NCBI RefSeq assembly: GCF_006716765.1
Contig: NZ_VFPO01000001.1
Span: forward strand, 5,890,001-5,954,000
DNA: 64,000 nt
Direction: 5' to 3'
From: Actinomadura hallensis
Lineage (GTDB): Bacteria; Actinomycetota; Actinomycetes; Streptosporangiales; Streptosporangiaceae
Within the stretch, counting starts at the first letter, position 1; each line of letters starts with the position of its first letter. Below are positions 49,016 through 56,985 of this stretch, piece by piece. Position numbers and translations under genes: made by a program. The notes under the pieces were generated by a model. That model worked only from the letters and a program-made list of their open reading frames with translations. It made no database searches and was not told the origin of the DNA.

Positions 49016-50316
49016 TCGATCGTCACCACCGATCCGCGCATCAGCGGCCCGAACAGCAGGGTCGAGATGTCGGGGACCTCATCGGCCGGGGTCCGCGTCA
49101 TCGGCCCCACGATGTTCTTGATCTTCTCTTCCTCGGTCATCGACCCCGGGTCCACGAAGATGTTGGACACCGCCCGGCCGCGGCCGCCCGCGGGCGCGTT
49201 CGGCGGGTCGGGGTCCTTCCACCACAGGTCGTCCTCCGTGCCGTCGAGCGCCAGGTAGTCGGGGAAGGGGACCTTCGGGTTGGGCAGGTTGTAGCAGCGC
49301 GGGTTCCGCTGGTCCTTCACCTCGGGCAGGTTCAGCGGGTTCTTGTAGCCCGGCCGCGGCTTGACGATCTCGACGGTCAGGTTGAACGTCTTGGAGCCGT
49401 TCCCGCCGGCCACCCGCTCGGCCTCCGGCCTGATCTTCATCAGCCCGGCCAGCACGCACGGCAGCGACGGCGAGTACCGGGCGACGACGCTCAGCACGTC
49501 CCGGTTCGCGATGTTGACTCCGATGATCTTCGGGGCGTTGTTGCGCATGAACACGTCGCCGTCCTGCGCCAGCGCGGTCGTCGCCGGGATCAGCCGCTCG
49601 ATCGTCGCCGTCTTGTCGGTGATCGTCTTGCTGGTCACGTTGAGGTTGCGGAGCGTCTGCAGCAGGTCCGGCGCGGCCGCGTGGTAGATGTCCGACACGT
49701 CCGCCAGGCCGTGCAGGTCGTGGACCAGCGTCCGCAGGTCCGGATTGATCTTCCGCAGCAGCGCGTCCGCCTGCTCCAGGTTGCGGCCGATCTGGTCGCC
49801 GCGGCCCTGCAGCGCGGTGGCCAGGGCGTTGAGCGTCGCGTTCAGCTCGGTCGGCTTCACCGCCCGCAGCAGCGGCAGCAGGTCGTTCAGCACCTTGTCG
49901 ATCTCGATGGCGGCCCGCGAGCGGTCCTGGTGGATCACGGCGCCCTCGGTCAGCCCCAGCGGGCCGGGCTGCTCCGGAATGTGCAGCTCGACGTACTTCT
50001 CGCCGAACAGCGTCTTCGGCAGCAGCCGCGCCTGCACGTTCCGCGGGATCAGCTTCGCCTTGTCCGGGTCGAGCGCCAGGTGCAGCGTCGCGCCGTCCGC
50101 GGTCGCGTCGGTGTCGCGCACCTCGCCGACGATGAGGCCGCGCACCTTCACGTCCGAGTGCGGCAGCAGCTGCAGCCCGGCGCGCTCGGTCCGCACCGTC
50201 ACCTTGGTCACGGGGGTGAACGACTTGTTGAACAGCGCCACGGTGAGCGCCAGCAACATGACGATCACCAGCACCATCGACAACCCGAGCAGCCGATAGC
50301 GAACGCGTTCGCTCAT
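49012..50316 (-). CDS. MCE family protein, MceA-like
   Basis: The 434-residue product has a signal anchor (about 8-29, LLGLSMVLVIVMLLALTVAL) and an MCE domain (about 38-118, TERAGLQLLPHSDVKVRGLI). A long helical tunnel region (about 130-270) and a C-terminal domain with the LSVVARYSPSLPCVLAGL motif follow. It is encoded directly after the two permeases, as MceA is in mycobacteria. The ATG lies seven bases past the permease stop. Confidence 0.93.
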   Translation of the reverse strand: MSERVRYRLLGLSMVLVIVMLLALTVALFNKSFTPVTKVTVRTERAGLQLLPHSDVKVRGLIVGEVRDTDATADGATLHLALDPDKAKLIPRNVQARLLPKTLFGEKYVELHIPEQPGPLGLTEGAVIHQDRSRAAIEIDKVLNDLLPLLRAVKPTELNATLNALATALQGRGDQIGRNLEQADALLRKINPDLRTLVHDLHGLADVSDIYHAAAPDLLQTLRNLNVTSKTITDKTATIERLIPATTALAQDGDVFMRNNAPKIIGVNIANRDVLSVVARYSPSLPCVLAGLMKIRPEAERVAGGNGSKTFNLTVEIVKPRPGYKNPLNLPEVKDQRNPRCYNLPNPKVPFPDYLALDGTEDDLWWKDPDPPNAPAGGRGRAVSNIFVDPGSMTEEEKIKNIVGPMTRTPADEVPDISTLLFGPLMRGSVVTIE

Positions 50317-50323
50317 TGGTTAG

Positions 50324-51175
50324 CTACCCCGCAATCCGCACCGTGGTGTCCGTGCCCCAGATGGCCATGCCGAGGAGCAGGTCCGCCACGTTGATCACGA
50401 CGATGCTGGTGCGCACCGCGCGGCCCACCGCGACGCCGACGCCGGCCGGGCCGCCGCTCGCGTGATAGCCGTAATAGCAGTGGATCAACATCACCAGCAC
50501 GGAGAAGATAATGACCTTTCCGAATGACCACAAAATGTCATTCGGCGGTAGGAACAAATGGAAATAATGGTCGTAGGTGCCGGTCGACTGCCCGTAGAAG
50601 ACCGTCACGATCAGCCGCGTCGCGCCGTAGGAGGCCAGCAGGCCCACGATGTACAGCGGGACCACCGCGATCATCCCGGCCAGCATCCGGGTCGTGACGA
50701 GGAACGGCATCGACGGGACGGCCATGACCTCCAGCGCGTCGATCTCATCGGAGATCCGCATCGCGCCGAGCTGGGCCGTGAACCCGCAGCCGACCGTCGC
50801 CGACAGCGCCAGCGCCGACACCAGCGGCGCGATCTCGCGGGTGTTGAAGTAGGACGCGATGAACCCGGTGAACGCGGCCGTGCCGATCTGGTTCAGCGAC
50901 TCGTAGCCCTGCAGGCCGACCTGGCTGCCGGTGAAGAACGTCATGAAGCCGACGATCACCACCGAGCCGCCGATCACGGCGAGGCCGCCGGTGCCGAGGC
51001 TCACCTCGGCCAGCAGCCGCATGACCTCGGTGCGGTAGCGGCGCAGCACCCGGAACGTCCACGCGAACGCGCGGGCGTAGAACGACATCTGGTGACCGAA
51101 GTCGTCCAGCCGCTGCAGCGGCGCGTTCACCGCCTTGCCGACGGCCCTTCCCGTCTTTCCCGGTGCCGTGCTCAT
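50324..51175 (-). CDS. MlaE/YrbE-type ABC permease, YrbE-B
   Basis: YrbE proteins form the membrane core of the Mce lipid importer. The 283-residue product has five to six hydrophobic segments and the family motifs RYRTEVMRLLAEVSLGTGGL, GFTAQLGAMRISDEIDALEV (the coupling-helix region that meets the ATPase) and LIHCYYGYHASGGPAGVGVA. GGAGG is seven bases upstream of its ATG. It is paired with the YrbE-A gene after a 64-nt gap. Confidence 0.94.
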   Translation of the reverse strand: MSTAPGKTGRAVGKAVNAPLQRLDDFGHQMSFYARAFAWTFRVLRRYRTEVMRLLAEVSLGTGGLAVIGGSVVIVGFMTFFTGSQVGLQGYESLNQIGTAAFTGFIASYFNTREIAPLVSALALSATVGCGFTAQLGAMRISDEIDALEVMAVPSMPFLVTTRMLAGMIAVVPLYIVGLLASYGATRLIVTVFYGQSTGTYDHYFHLFLPPNDILWSFGKVIIFSVLVMLIHCYYGYHASGGPAGVGVAVGRAVRTSIVVINVADLLLGMAIWGTDTTVRIAG

Positions 51176-51239
51176 CGCCTCGCCTCCGCCCGGCTGCGAG
51201 CGGCCGCCCCCGGCGCCTTCCTCCCTCGTCCGGCCGCCA

Positions 51240-52091
51240 TCACATTCCCTTCGCCGGCACGAACTGGAAGTACAGCGCGGATATCAGGAAGTTCTCGAGG
51301 AACAGCAGCATGAAGGTGATGACGACGGTCTGGTTGACCGCGTCCCCGACGCCCTTCGGGCCGCCCTTCGCGTTCAGTCCCTTGTACGCCGCGACGAGTC
51401 CGGCGGTGATGCCGAACACGAACGCCTTGATCTCCGCCTGCAGCAGGTCGGGCAGCTGCGCGATCGCGTTGAACGAGGCCAGGTAGGCGCCCGGGGTGCC
51501 GCCCTGCAGCATGACGTTGAAGAAGTAGCCGCCCATCAGGCCGACCACCGAGACCAGCCCGTTCAGGAACAGCGCGACGAACGCGCAGGCGAGCATCCGC
51601 GGGACGACCAGGCGGTGCAGGGGGTTGATGCCCAGCACCTCCATCGCGTCGATCTCCTCGCGGATCTTCCGGGAGCCGAGGTCGGCGCAGATCGCCGAGC
51701 CCGCCGCGCCCGCCACCAGCAGCGACGTGACCAGCGGGCTCGCCTCCCGGACGATCGCGACGACCGCGGTCGCACCGGTGTAGGACTGCGCGCCCAGCTG
51801 CCGGATCAGCCCGCCGACCTGGAGCGACAGGATTCCGCCGAACGGGATGGCGACCAGCATCGTGGGAATGACGGTGACGCTGACGATGAACCACGACTGC
51901 TGGATGAACTCGCGCCACTGGAACGGCCACTTGAACATCGCGCGGCCGGTGTCCAGGCACAGGGCGAAGAACCGGCCCGGCTCCTTGACCGCGACGTTGG
52001 CGAACCCGTCGCCGATCCTGCGAAGCGTCGTCGCGGAAGAGCCGTCCCCGCCATCCCCTCGCTGGTCCGCGCCGATACCAGGAGTGGACAT
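51240..52091 (-). CDS. MlaE/YrbE-type ABC permease, YrbE-A
   Basis: The 283-residue product shows the YrbE pattern: an N-terminal amphipathic helix (PFQWREFIQQSWFIVSVTVI), the coupling motif CADLGSRKIREEIDAMEVLG and the C-terminal AYKGLNAKGGPKGVGDAVNQ. About five transmembrane helices are evident. The ATG shares one base with the ATPase stop (TGATG), so ATPase and permease are translationally coupled. A frame reading upstream to 52268 lies in the ATPase gene. Confidence 0.94.
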   Translation of the reverse strand: MSTPGIGADQRGDGGDGSSATTLRRIGDGFANVAVKEPGRFFALCLDTGRAMFKWPFQWREFIQQSWFIVSVTVIPTMLVAIPFGGILSLQVGGLIRQLGAQSYTGATAVVAIVREASPLVTSLLVAGAAGSAICADLGSRKIREEIDAMEVLGINPLHRLVVPRMLACAFVALFLNGLVSVVGLMGGYFFNVMLQGGTPGAYLASFNAIAQLPDLLQAEIKAFVFGITAGLVAAYKGLNAKGGPKGVGDAVNQTVVITFMLLFLENFLISALYFQFVPAKGM

Positions 52092-53155
52092 CAGTACCCT
52101 GCACCCGCCCCTTGCTGTCCGGGCGGCGGGTTGCCGGGGAACTGACCGCCGGGCGCGCCGGCGGCGGTGGACATCGACGCCACGTAACGCGGCCACTCCT
52201 CGACCCAGTTGCGGCCGAGGTCGTCGATGAACGAGCCGGGCGGCGGCGTGACGCCGTGCGCGGCGCACCAGGCGCCGGGCGGGTGCTGCCCCGCGCGGAT
52301 CCGGCCGTCGCTGGGCATCAGCTGCGGCGGGATGGGCGGCAGCTTGCCGGGGTCGTGGCCCTGCTTGGCCTCGGCCTCGAGCTCGGAGACGTCCTTCTCC
52401 TCCGACATCCCGATCGGGCCGATCTTGCGCGCGTTGAGGAACTGCCGGACGACCGGCTCCTCGCTGGACAGCAGCATCTCGCGCGGCCCGAACATGACCA
52501 GCTCGCGGCGGAACAGCAGGCCGATGTTGTCCGGAACGGTCCGGGCGGTGTTGATGTCGTGGGTGACGATGAGGAAGGTCGCGCCGATCTCGGCGTTCAG
52601 GTCGACGATCGTCTGGTTCAGGTAGGAGGTGCGGACCGGGTCGAGGCCGGAGTCCGGCTCGTCCACCAGCAGGATCTCGGGGTTCAGGACGAGTGCGCGG
52701 GCCAGCCCGGCGCGCTTCTTCATCCCGCCGGAGATCTCGCCGGGAAGCTTCTTCTCGGCGCCGATGAGGCCGACGAGCTCCAGCTTCTCCATGACGATGT
52801 TGCGGATCTCCGACTCCGTCTTCTTCGTGTGCTCGCGGAGCGGGAAGGCGACGTTGTCGTAGATGTTCATCGACCCGAAAAGGGCGCCGTCCTGGAAGAG
52901 GACGCCGAACAGCTTGCGGGTCTCGTAGAGCTGTGCCTCGGGGAGGCGGGGCAGGTCCCGGTCGCCGACCCAGATGTGCCCGCGGTCGGGCTTGAGCAGG
53001 CCGACCAGCGATTTCAGGAAGACCGACTTACCGGTGCCGGAGGGGCCCAGGAGAACGGAGATCTCTCCCGCGGGCAGCGTCAGCGACACGTCCTGCCAGA
53101 TGGTCTGACGGCCGAAGGACTTGGTCAGGCCCTCGACTCTGATCTCGACGCCCAC
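52091..53155 (-). CDS. Mce-type ABC transporter ATPase (MceG/Mkl-like)
   Basis: This energises the Mce lipid importer. The 354-residue product has Walker A GPSGTGKS (37-44), Q-loop Gln88, the signature ISGGMKKRAGLARAL (141-155), Walker B ILLVDEP (161-167) and the switch motif LIVTHDI (about 190). A roughly 100-residue C-terminal extension (about 250-354) beyond the ATPase fold ends in Pro/Gly/Gln-rich sequence, matching the extended MceG class rather than the short MlaF class. It begins with GTG, with AAAGGTG upstream. It leads the operon, and its promoter region carries a 32-bp dyad. Confidence 0.95.
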   Translation of the reverse strand: MGVEIRVEGLTKSFGRQTIWQDVSLTLPAGEISVLLGPSGTGKSVFLKSLVGLLKPDRGHIWVGDRDLPRLPEAQLYETRKLFGVLFQDGALFGSMNIYDNVAFPLREHTKKTESEIRNIVMEKLELVGLIGAEKKLPGEISGGMKKRAGLARALVLNPEILLVDEPDSGLDPVRTSYLNQTIVDLNAEIGATFLIVTHDINTARTVPDNIGLLFRRELVMFGPREMLLSSEEPVVRQFLNARKIGPIGMSEEKDVSELEAEAKQGHDPGKLPPIPPQLMPSDGRIRAGQHPPGAWCAAHGVTPPPGSFIDDLGRNWVEEWPRYVASMSTAAGAPGGQFPGNPPPGQQGAGAGY

Positions 53156-53337
53156 TCGTCACCTTTCGTCCAGGCCGGGGGAATCCCGAACCAATGAGCG
53201 AGTAGCTCTCGGCTCTTTCTCGTCACACCGCGTGTCCGCCCCCTTGCTACCGTCGGGTAGGCGTGAGGGGTGCCACTACCGTAGCGGCCCGCCGCCCGAA
53301 TGGAAGGGGGTTCCTCTCCAGATCAGCGGCGAAATGC

Positions 53338-53369
53338 GACGTCGTAAGACAATCGTTACTTACGGCGTC
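53338..53369. promoter_or_regulatory. 32-bp dyad, candidate operator of the mce operon
   Basis: Arms GACGTCGTAAG (53338-53348) and CTTACGGCGTC (53359-53369) are inverted copies differing at one position, with a 10-bp spacer. On the minus strand the dyad begins four bases after the candidate -10 box, so it covers the transcription start. That is the position expected of a repressor site (TetR- or GntR-type). No T-tract follows, so it is not a terminator. Confidence 0.6.
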
Positions 53370-53373
53370 TGTG

Positions 53374-53403
53374 AGACTAGCGGTCCAACAACCGGAGCCT
53401 CAA
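53374..53403 (-). promoter_or_regulatory. Candidate promoter of the mce operon
   Basis: TTGAGG, 18 bases, then TAGTCT on the minus strand, about 220 nt upstream of the ATPase start. The 509-nt gap (53156-53664) contains no gene, only this promoter, the dyad and the rplL terminator. Confidence 0.5.
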
Positions 53404-53571
53404 GCGAGGCCCGGCGGTTCGGCCGGGGACGGACGGCGTCGTCGTGCCCCGGGACGAGACGGCCCCGTGTGACCACAGCGCCTGACGGGACGCTACGCCG
53501 CACTCCGAAACGGCACAACCCGCCCGGGCACACGGTTTCCCGTCGGCGTTTATCACTCCCGTACAGGAAAA

Positions 53572-53609
53572 GAGGCGGCCGCCCCACCCGAGGGTGGGAC
53601 GGCCGCCTC
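53572..53609 (-). terminator. Strong intrinsic terminator after rplL
   Basis: An 18-bp arm pair (53572-53589 with 53592-53609) with one internal mismatch and a 2-nt centre is followed on the minus strand by CTTTTCC. It isolates rplJL from the mce operon. Confidence 0.85.
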
Positions 53610-53664
53610 CGAGAAGCAACGAGGTCGTTGCGAGGGGCCCGCGGGGCCCCGGCTCTGGAACGCC

Positions 53665-54060
53665 TTACTTGACGGTGACCGTCGCGCCGGCCTTCTCCAG
53701 GGCCTCCTTGGCCTTGTCCGCGGTCTCCTTGTTGACCTTCTCCAGCAGCGGCTTCGGCGCGCCGTCCACCAGGTCCTTGGCCTCCTTGAGGCCGAGGCTC
53801 GTCAGCGCGCGGACCTCCTTGATGACCTGGATCTTCTTGTCGCCGGCGGCCTCCAGGATGACGTCGAACTCATCCTGCGCGGCGGCCTCCTCGGCCGCGG
53901 GGGCGGCACCGCCCGCACCCGGGGCGGCGGCCACGGCCGCGACCGGCGCGGCGGCCTTGACGTCGAAGACCTCCTCGAACTGCTTCACGAACTCCGAGAG
54001 CTCGAGAAGGGTCATCTCCTTGAACGCGTCGAGCAGCTCGTCGGTGCTGAGCTTCGCCAT
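53665..54060 (-). CDS. rplL: 50S ribosomal protein L7/L12
   Basis: L7/L12 forms the flexible stalk that recruits GTPase factors. The 131-residue product has the N-terminal dimerisation helix (STDELLDAFKEMTLLELSEF), an Ala/Pro hinge (about 38-60) and the C-terminal domain with KKIQVIKEVRALTSLGLKEA and LVDGAPKPLLEKVNKETADK. It follows rplJ by 51 nt. Confidence 0.98.
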   Translation of the reverse strand: MAKLSTDELLDAFKEMTLLELSEFVKQFEEVFDVKAAAPVAAVAAAPGAGGAAPAAEEAAAQDEFDVILEAAGDKKIQVIKEVRALTSLGLKEAKDLVDGAPKPLLEKVNKETADKAKEALEKAGATVTVK

Positions 54061-54111
54061 GATCTTTCCTCCGCTTATGGCTTGAACTGGGGATTACGGA
54101 ACCGCGGGTGC

Positions 54112-54681
54112 CTACTCGGCGGACGCCTCGGCGGACTCGGCGGGCGCCTCTGCGGACTCGCCGCTCTGCTCGCGCTTGGCGCGCAGCGCCTCGGCGAGCT
54201 GGGCCGCCTGCGTCGGCAGGGCGTTGAAGAGCGCCGCCGCGTTGGACAGCGACCCCTTCATCGCACCGGCGAGCTTCGCGAGGAGGACCTCGCGCGACTC
54301 GAGGTCGGCGAGCTTGGTGACCTCTTCGGCGCTCATCGCCTTGCCGTCGATGAACCCGCCCTTGATAACCAGCAGCGGGTTGTCCTTGGCGAAGTCACGC
54401 AGGCCCTTGGCGGCCTCGACCACGTCGCCCCGGACGAACGCGATGGCCGACGGGCCTTCGAGCAGGTCACGGAACCGCTCGTCGACACCGGCCTCGTCCG
54501 CGGCGCGCCTGGTCAGCGTGTTCTTCACCACGCGAAACCGTGCGGTCTCGCCGAGATTGCCGCGCAGCTCCTTGACCTGCGCGACGGTCAGCCCGCGGTA
54601 CTCGGTCAGAACGGCGCCGTTCGAGCTCTGGAACTCCTCCTTGAGCTCGGCGATCGCCGCGTCCTTATCGGCCCTGGCCAT
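54112..54681 (-). CDS. rplJ: 50S ribosomal protein L10
   Basis: L10 anchors the L7/L12 dimers and in many bacteria binds its own leader RNA to limit expression. The 189-residue product starts MARADKDAAIAELKEEFQSS, has the RNA-binding region AVLTEYRGLTVAQVKELRGN, and ends in an Ala/Glu tail that carries the stalk-binding helix (AAQLAEALRAKREQSG). AAGGAGG lies five bases before the ATG. Its leader holds a terminator hairpin, indicating attenuation. Confidence 0.98.
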   Translation of the reverse strand: MARADKDAAIAELKEEFQSSNGAVLTEYRGLTVAQVKELRGNLGETARFRVVKNTLTRRAADEAGVDERFRDLLEGPSAIAFVRGDVVEAAKGLRDFAKDNPLLVIKGGFIDGKAMSAEEVTKLADLESREVLLAKLAGAMKGSLSNAAALFNALPTQAAQLAEALRAKREQSGESAEAPAESAEASAE

Positions 54682-54764
54682 GCGGCCTCCTTCCGATTAC
54701 CTGGGGTGAAAACGACCCTCGCCCGTCCCGGTGGGGCGGCCCATGGGACGGGGCCCGATCGACC

Positions 54765-54796
54765 AAAAAACGCCCCGGCGCAGGCGCACGGGGCGT
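54765..54796 (-). terminator. Attenuator in the rplJL leader
   Basis: On the minus strand CGCCCCG and CGGGGCG (54771-54777 with 54789-54795) form a 7-bp GC stem with an 11-nt loop, followed at once by six Ts. It lies inside the 5' leader, 84 nt upstream of the rplJ start, not after a gene. This is the layout of an L10-leader attenuator. Confidence 0.75.
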
Positions 54797-54916
54797 CCAG
54801 GCAAGGCACGGAGGCCAAGCGGAAGCTCTCGTCTCACCTACGCAGGCCGCCCGAACGGATCGGGACCTTCGGTCACCTCGACACGAGATGACGACCGGCG
54901 GTCTTCGGCACCGACC

Positions 54917-54946
54917 AGAGTACGTGCATGCTCGCCGACTTAACAA
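54917..54946 (-). promoter_or_regulatory. Candidate sigma-A promoter of rplJL
   Basis: TTGTTA, 18 bases, TACTCT on the minus strand, giving a leader of about 230 nt that includes the attenuator. It lies just past a 10-bp GC hairpin (54961-54970 with 54988-54997) that should end the lipoprotein gene at 55013. Confidence 0.65.
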
Positions 54947-55012
54947 ATCGGCGAACGCGCGGGGGGACCGCGCCGCCGGTCGCGGCACGGTCCCCCCGGG
55001 AGGTCGCGGACG

Positions 55013-55891
55013 TCAGGCGCCGGGCAGGCCGCCGCCCAGGTTCCGCATCATCTCGGAGAAGTCGGTGACCTGGCTCGCCGGGGGCTCGGCGATGTTCACC
55101 GGCTTGCCGAAGTCGCGGTACGTGATGGTCATGCTCAGGACGCCGCTCGCCGTCTGCTGCGACTTCATGGCCATCTTGCGGGGAAGCTGCTGGTCGTCCA
55201 CCCACAGGTCGAACTTCATGTCGTCCATGCCGAGCTGCCCGTAGGTCTTGCGGATCGCGTCCTGCTGGTCGGCGGGCAGCTGCGCGACCGCGTCCTCGAC
55301 CCGGTAGGTGCCGGTGTAGTGGGTCGTCTCGACGCCGTCCACCGTCTCCTTGCCGACCTCGCGCACGTCCTTGGACGCCGTCAGCATCTTGGTGTTCTGG
55401 ACGGGGTCCATCTGCTGGGACTGCTGCAGCAGCTGGTCGATGTTCAGGCCGGACTGGCGGCCCAGCTCGTCCAGCGAGATCTTGAGCCACGGCTTGGCCG
55501 CGTTGCCGCCCCCGAGCTGGGGCATCGCCGGCATCTTCATGTACATGGTCCGGCCCACCAGCCGCTGCTCCATGCCCGCCATGGTCTGGCCGCCGACCGA
55601 CATGTCGTCGAACTTCATGGCGTAGGCGAGGTCCGGCTTCACCTGGTACTGCATCTGCCCGGTGAACGAGACGGCGCCCTGGTCGGTGCCGGTCATCTCC
55701 ATCGACATGTCGGCCGCGAAGGTGTCGAGCTGTCCGGTCTTCTCCGCGGCCTTCCCGAGCACCTGCGCGGCCGTGAGCCGGAGGTTCTCACCGGCCTCCC
55801 CCACCTTTTCGCCGGCGCCGCCGAGGCAGCCGGTCAGCGAGAGGGCGAGGCCGGTGGCCAGCGCGACGCCCGTGACGAAACGACGGATCAT
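55013..55891 (-). CDS. LppX/LprAFG-like lipoprotein
   Basis: The 292-residue product has a lipoprotein signal with an SLTGC lipobox (Cys22). The domain that follows resembles the LppX/LprG half-barrel fold (and LolA-like carriers), with repeated amphipathic beta strands, KETVDGVETTHYTGTYRVED and MKFDLWVDDQQLPRKM. Family members bind triacylated lipids in a hydrophobic cavity and carry them across the envelope. It lies between rplA and rplJ, where other actinobacteria such as Streptomyces also carry lipoprotein genes. It is a paralogue of the next gene. Confidence 0.88.
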   Translation of the reverse strand: MIRRFVTGVALATGLALSLTGCLGGAGEKVGEAGENLRLTAAQVLGKAAEKTGQLDTFAADMSMEMTGTDQGAVSFTGQMQYQVKPDLAYAMKFDDMSVGGQTMAGMEQRLVGRTMYMKMPAMPQLGGGNAAKPWLKISLDELGRQSGLNIDQLLQQSQQMDPVQNTKMLTASKDVREVGKETVDGVETTHYTGTYRVEDAVAQLPADQQDAIRKTYGQLGMDDMKFDLWVDDQQLPRKMAMKSQQTASGVLSMTITYRDFGKPVNIAEPPASQVTDFSEMMRNLGGGLPGA

Positions 55892-56006
55892 CGTGAGGGG
55901 TCTCCTTGGTCTGCTCGCGGCCCGCTTGCGCGTCCAACCAGAGATTCGGGCCGGTAGTAGCTCAGACGCGGCGGAGCCCCTTCCGGTTCACATGGCGGAC
56001 GATCTT

Positions 56007-56864
56007 TCAGTCGCCGCCGGGCAGCGAACCGAGCGAAAGCTCCCCGACCTGGTCGGCGGGCGGCGGATTGACGGTGAACGACTCGCCGTAGTCGCTGTAA
56101 AGGACGGTCACCGTGCCGGTGTCGCCCCTTTCGCCGTCAATCTTCGACACGAGCTTGCGGGGCAGGTTCTCCCCGTCGATCCACACGTCGAAGTGGATCT
56201 TGCTGTCGGCGGCGTCCGCCAGGAGCCTCCGGCTCACCTTCTCGCGCGCCTCCGCGTCGAGGCGGGCCAGCGCGTCCTTGACGGTCACCGTGCCGGTGTA
56301 GTGCGTCGTCTCGACCCCGTCGACCTTCTCGGTGCCGACCCGGCGGGCGTCCTTGGAGCCGGTGAACATCGTGGTCTGCTCGGCCGGGTCGACCTTCTCC
56401 ACCTGGCTGATCAGGCCCTGGACGTCGAAGCCGGTGTGCCGCGAGGCCTCGGCCACGCCGATCTTCACCCACGGCTTGCCGCCGCTGACGAACTGCGCGA
56501 GCTGCGGCACCTTGGCGTACAGCGCGTCACCGGTGAACACCGCCTGCCCCTGGGCGCCGGGAACGCTCTTCCCGTCGCGGCTGAGATCGTCCAGCCGCGC
56601 GCTGAACCGCAGCGTCGGGCGCAGCTGGAACTGCCCGTTCGCGCGGATCTCGCCCGAGCCCCGCGGACCGGCGCCGGTCACCGTGAGGTCGGCCTTGAAC
56701 GTGTCGGCCTCGCCGGTCTTCTGCGACGTCTTCAGCAGCGCCTGCCCGGCGCTGAGCTTCATGTTCCCGGTGTCCTCGGCACCGCCTCCGCCGCCGCATC
56801 CGCTCAGGAGGAGCGCTGCGCTCAGGGCGGTGCCGCCGGCCGCCGCCACGAGTCGTCGGTTCAT
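56007..56864 (-). CDS. LppX/LprAFG-like lipoprotein, second paralogue
   Basis: The 285-residue product has a lipoprotein signal with LLSGC lipobox (Cys23) followed by a Gly run. The rest repeats the plan of its neighbour: TEKVDGVETTHYTGTVTVKD, KIHFDVWIDGENLPRKLVSK, then VTVLYSDYGE and a Pro-rich end. Shared motifs such as VDGVETTHYTGT show a tandem duplication. It is likely to handle lipids or lipoglycans at the outer membrane leaflet. I chose the ATG at 56864 because it begins the signal peptide; the frame is open upstream. Confidence 0.87.
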   Translation of the reverse strand: MNRRLVAAAGGTALSAALLLSGCGGGGGAEDTGNMKLSAGQALLKTSQKTGEADTFKADLTVTGAGPRGSGEIRANGQFQLRPTLRFSARLDDLSRDGKSVPGAQGQAVFTGDALYAKVPQLAQFVSGGKPWVKIGVAEASRHTGFDVQGLISQVEKVDPAEQTTMFTGSKDARRVGTEKVDGVETTHYTGTVTVKDALARLDAEAREKVSRRLLADAADSKIHFDVWIDGENLPRKLVSKIDGERGDTGTVTVLYSDYGESFTVNPPPADQVGELSLGSLPGGD

Positions 56865-56985
56865 GAGGTTCGAGCCTCCTTTGTCGCCCTGCTGGTGGAC
56901 CCAAGTCTCCAGCGGCTCCCGGCGACGGGGCATCCCCCGGTGGTACGAATCCTCGCCGGACCGTACGACCAACGGCGTAGTGCGC

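Noticed and set aside
41003..53155. Horizontally acquired island
   Set aside because: GC content, start-codon use and strand match the flanking core genes, and there are no transposases, integrases, tRNA ends or flanking repeats.
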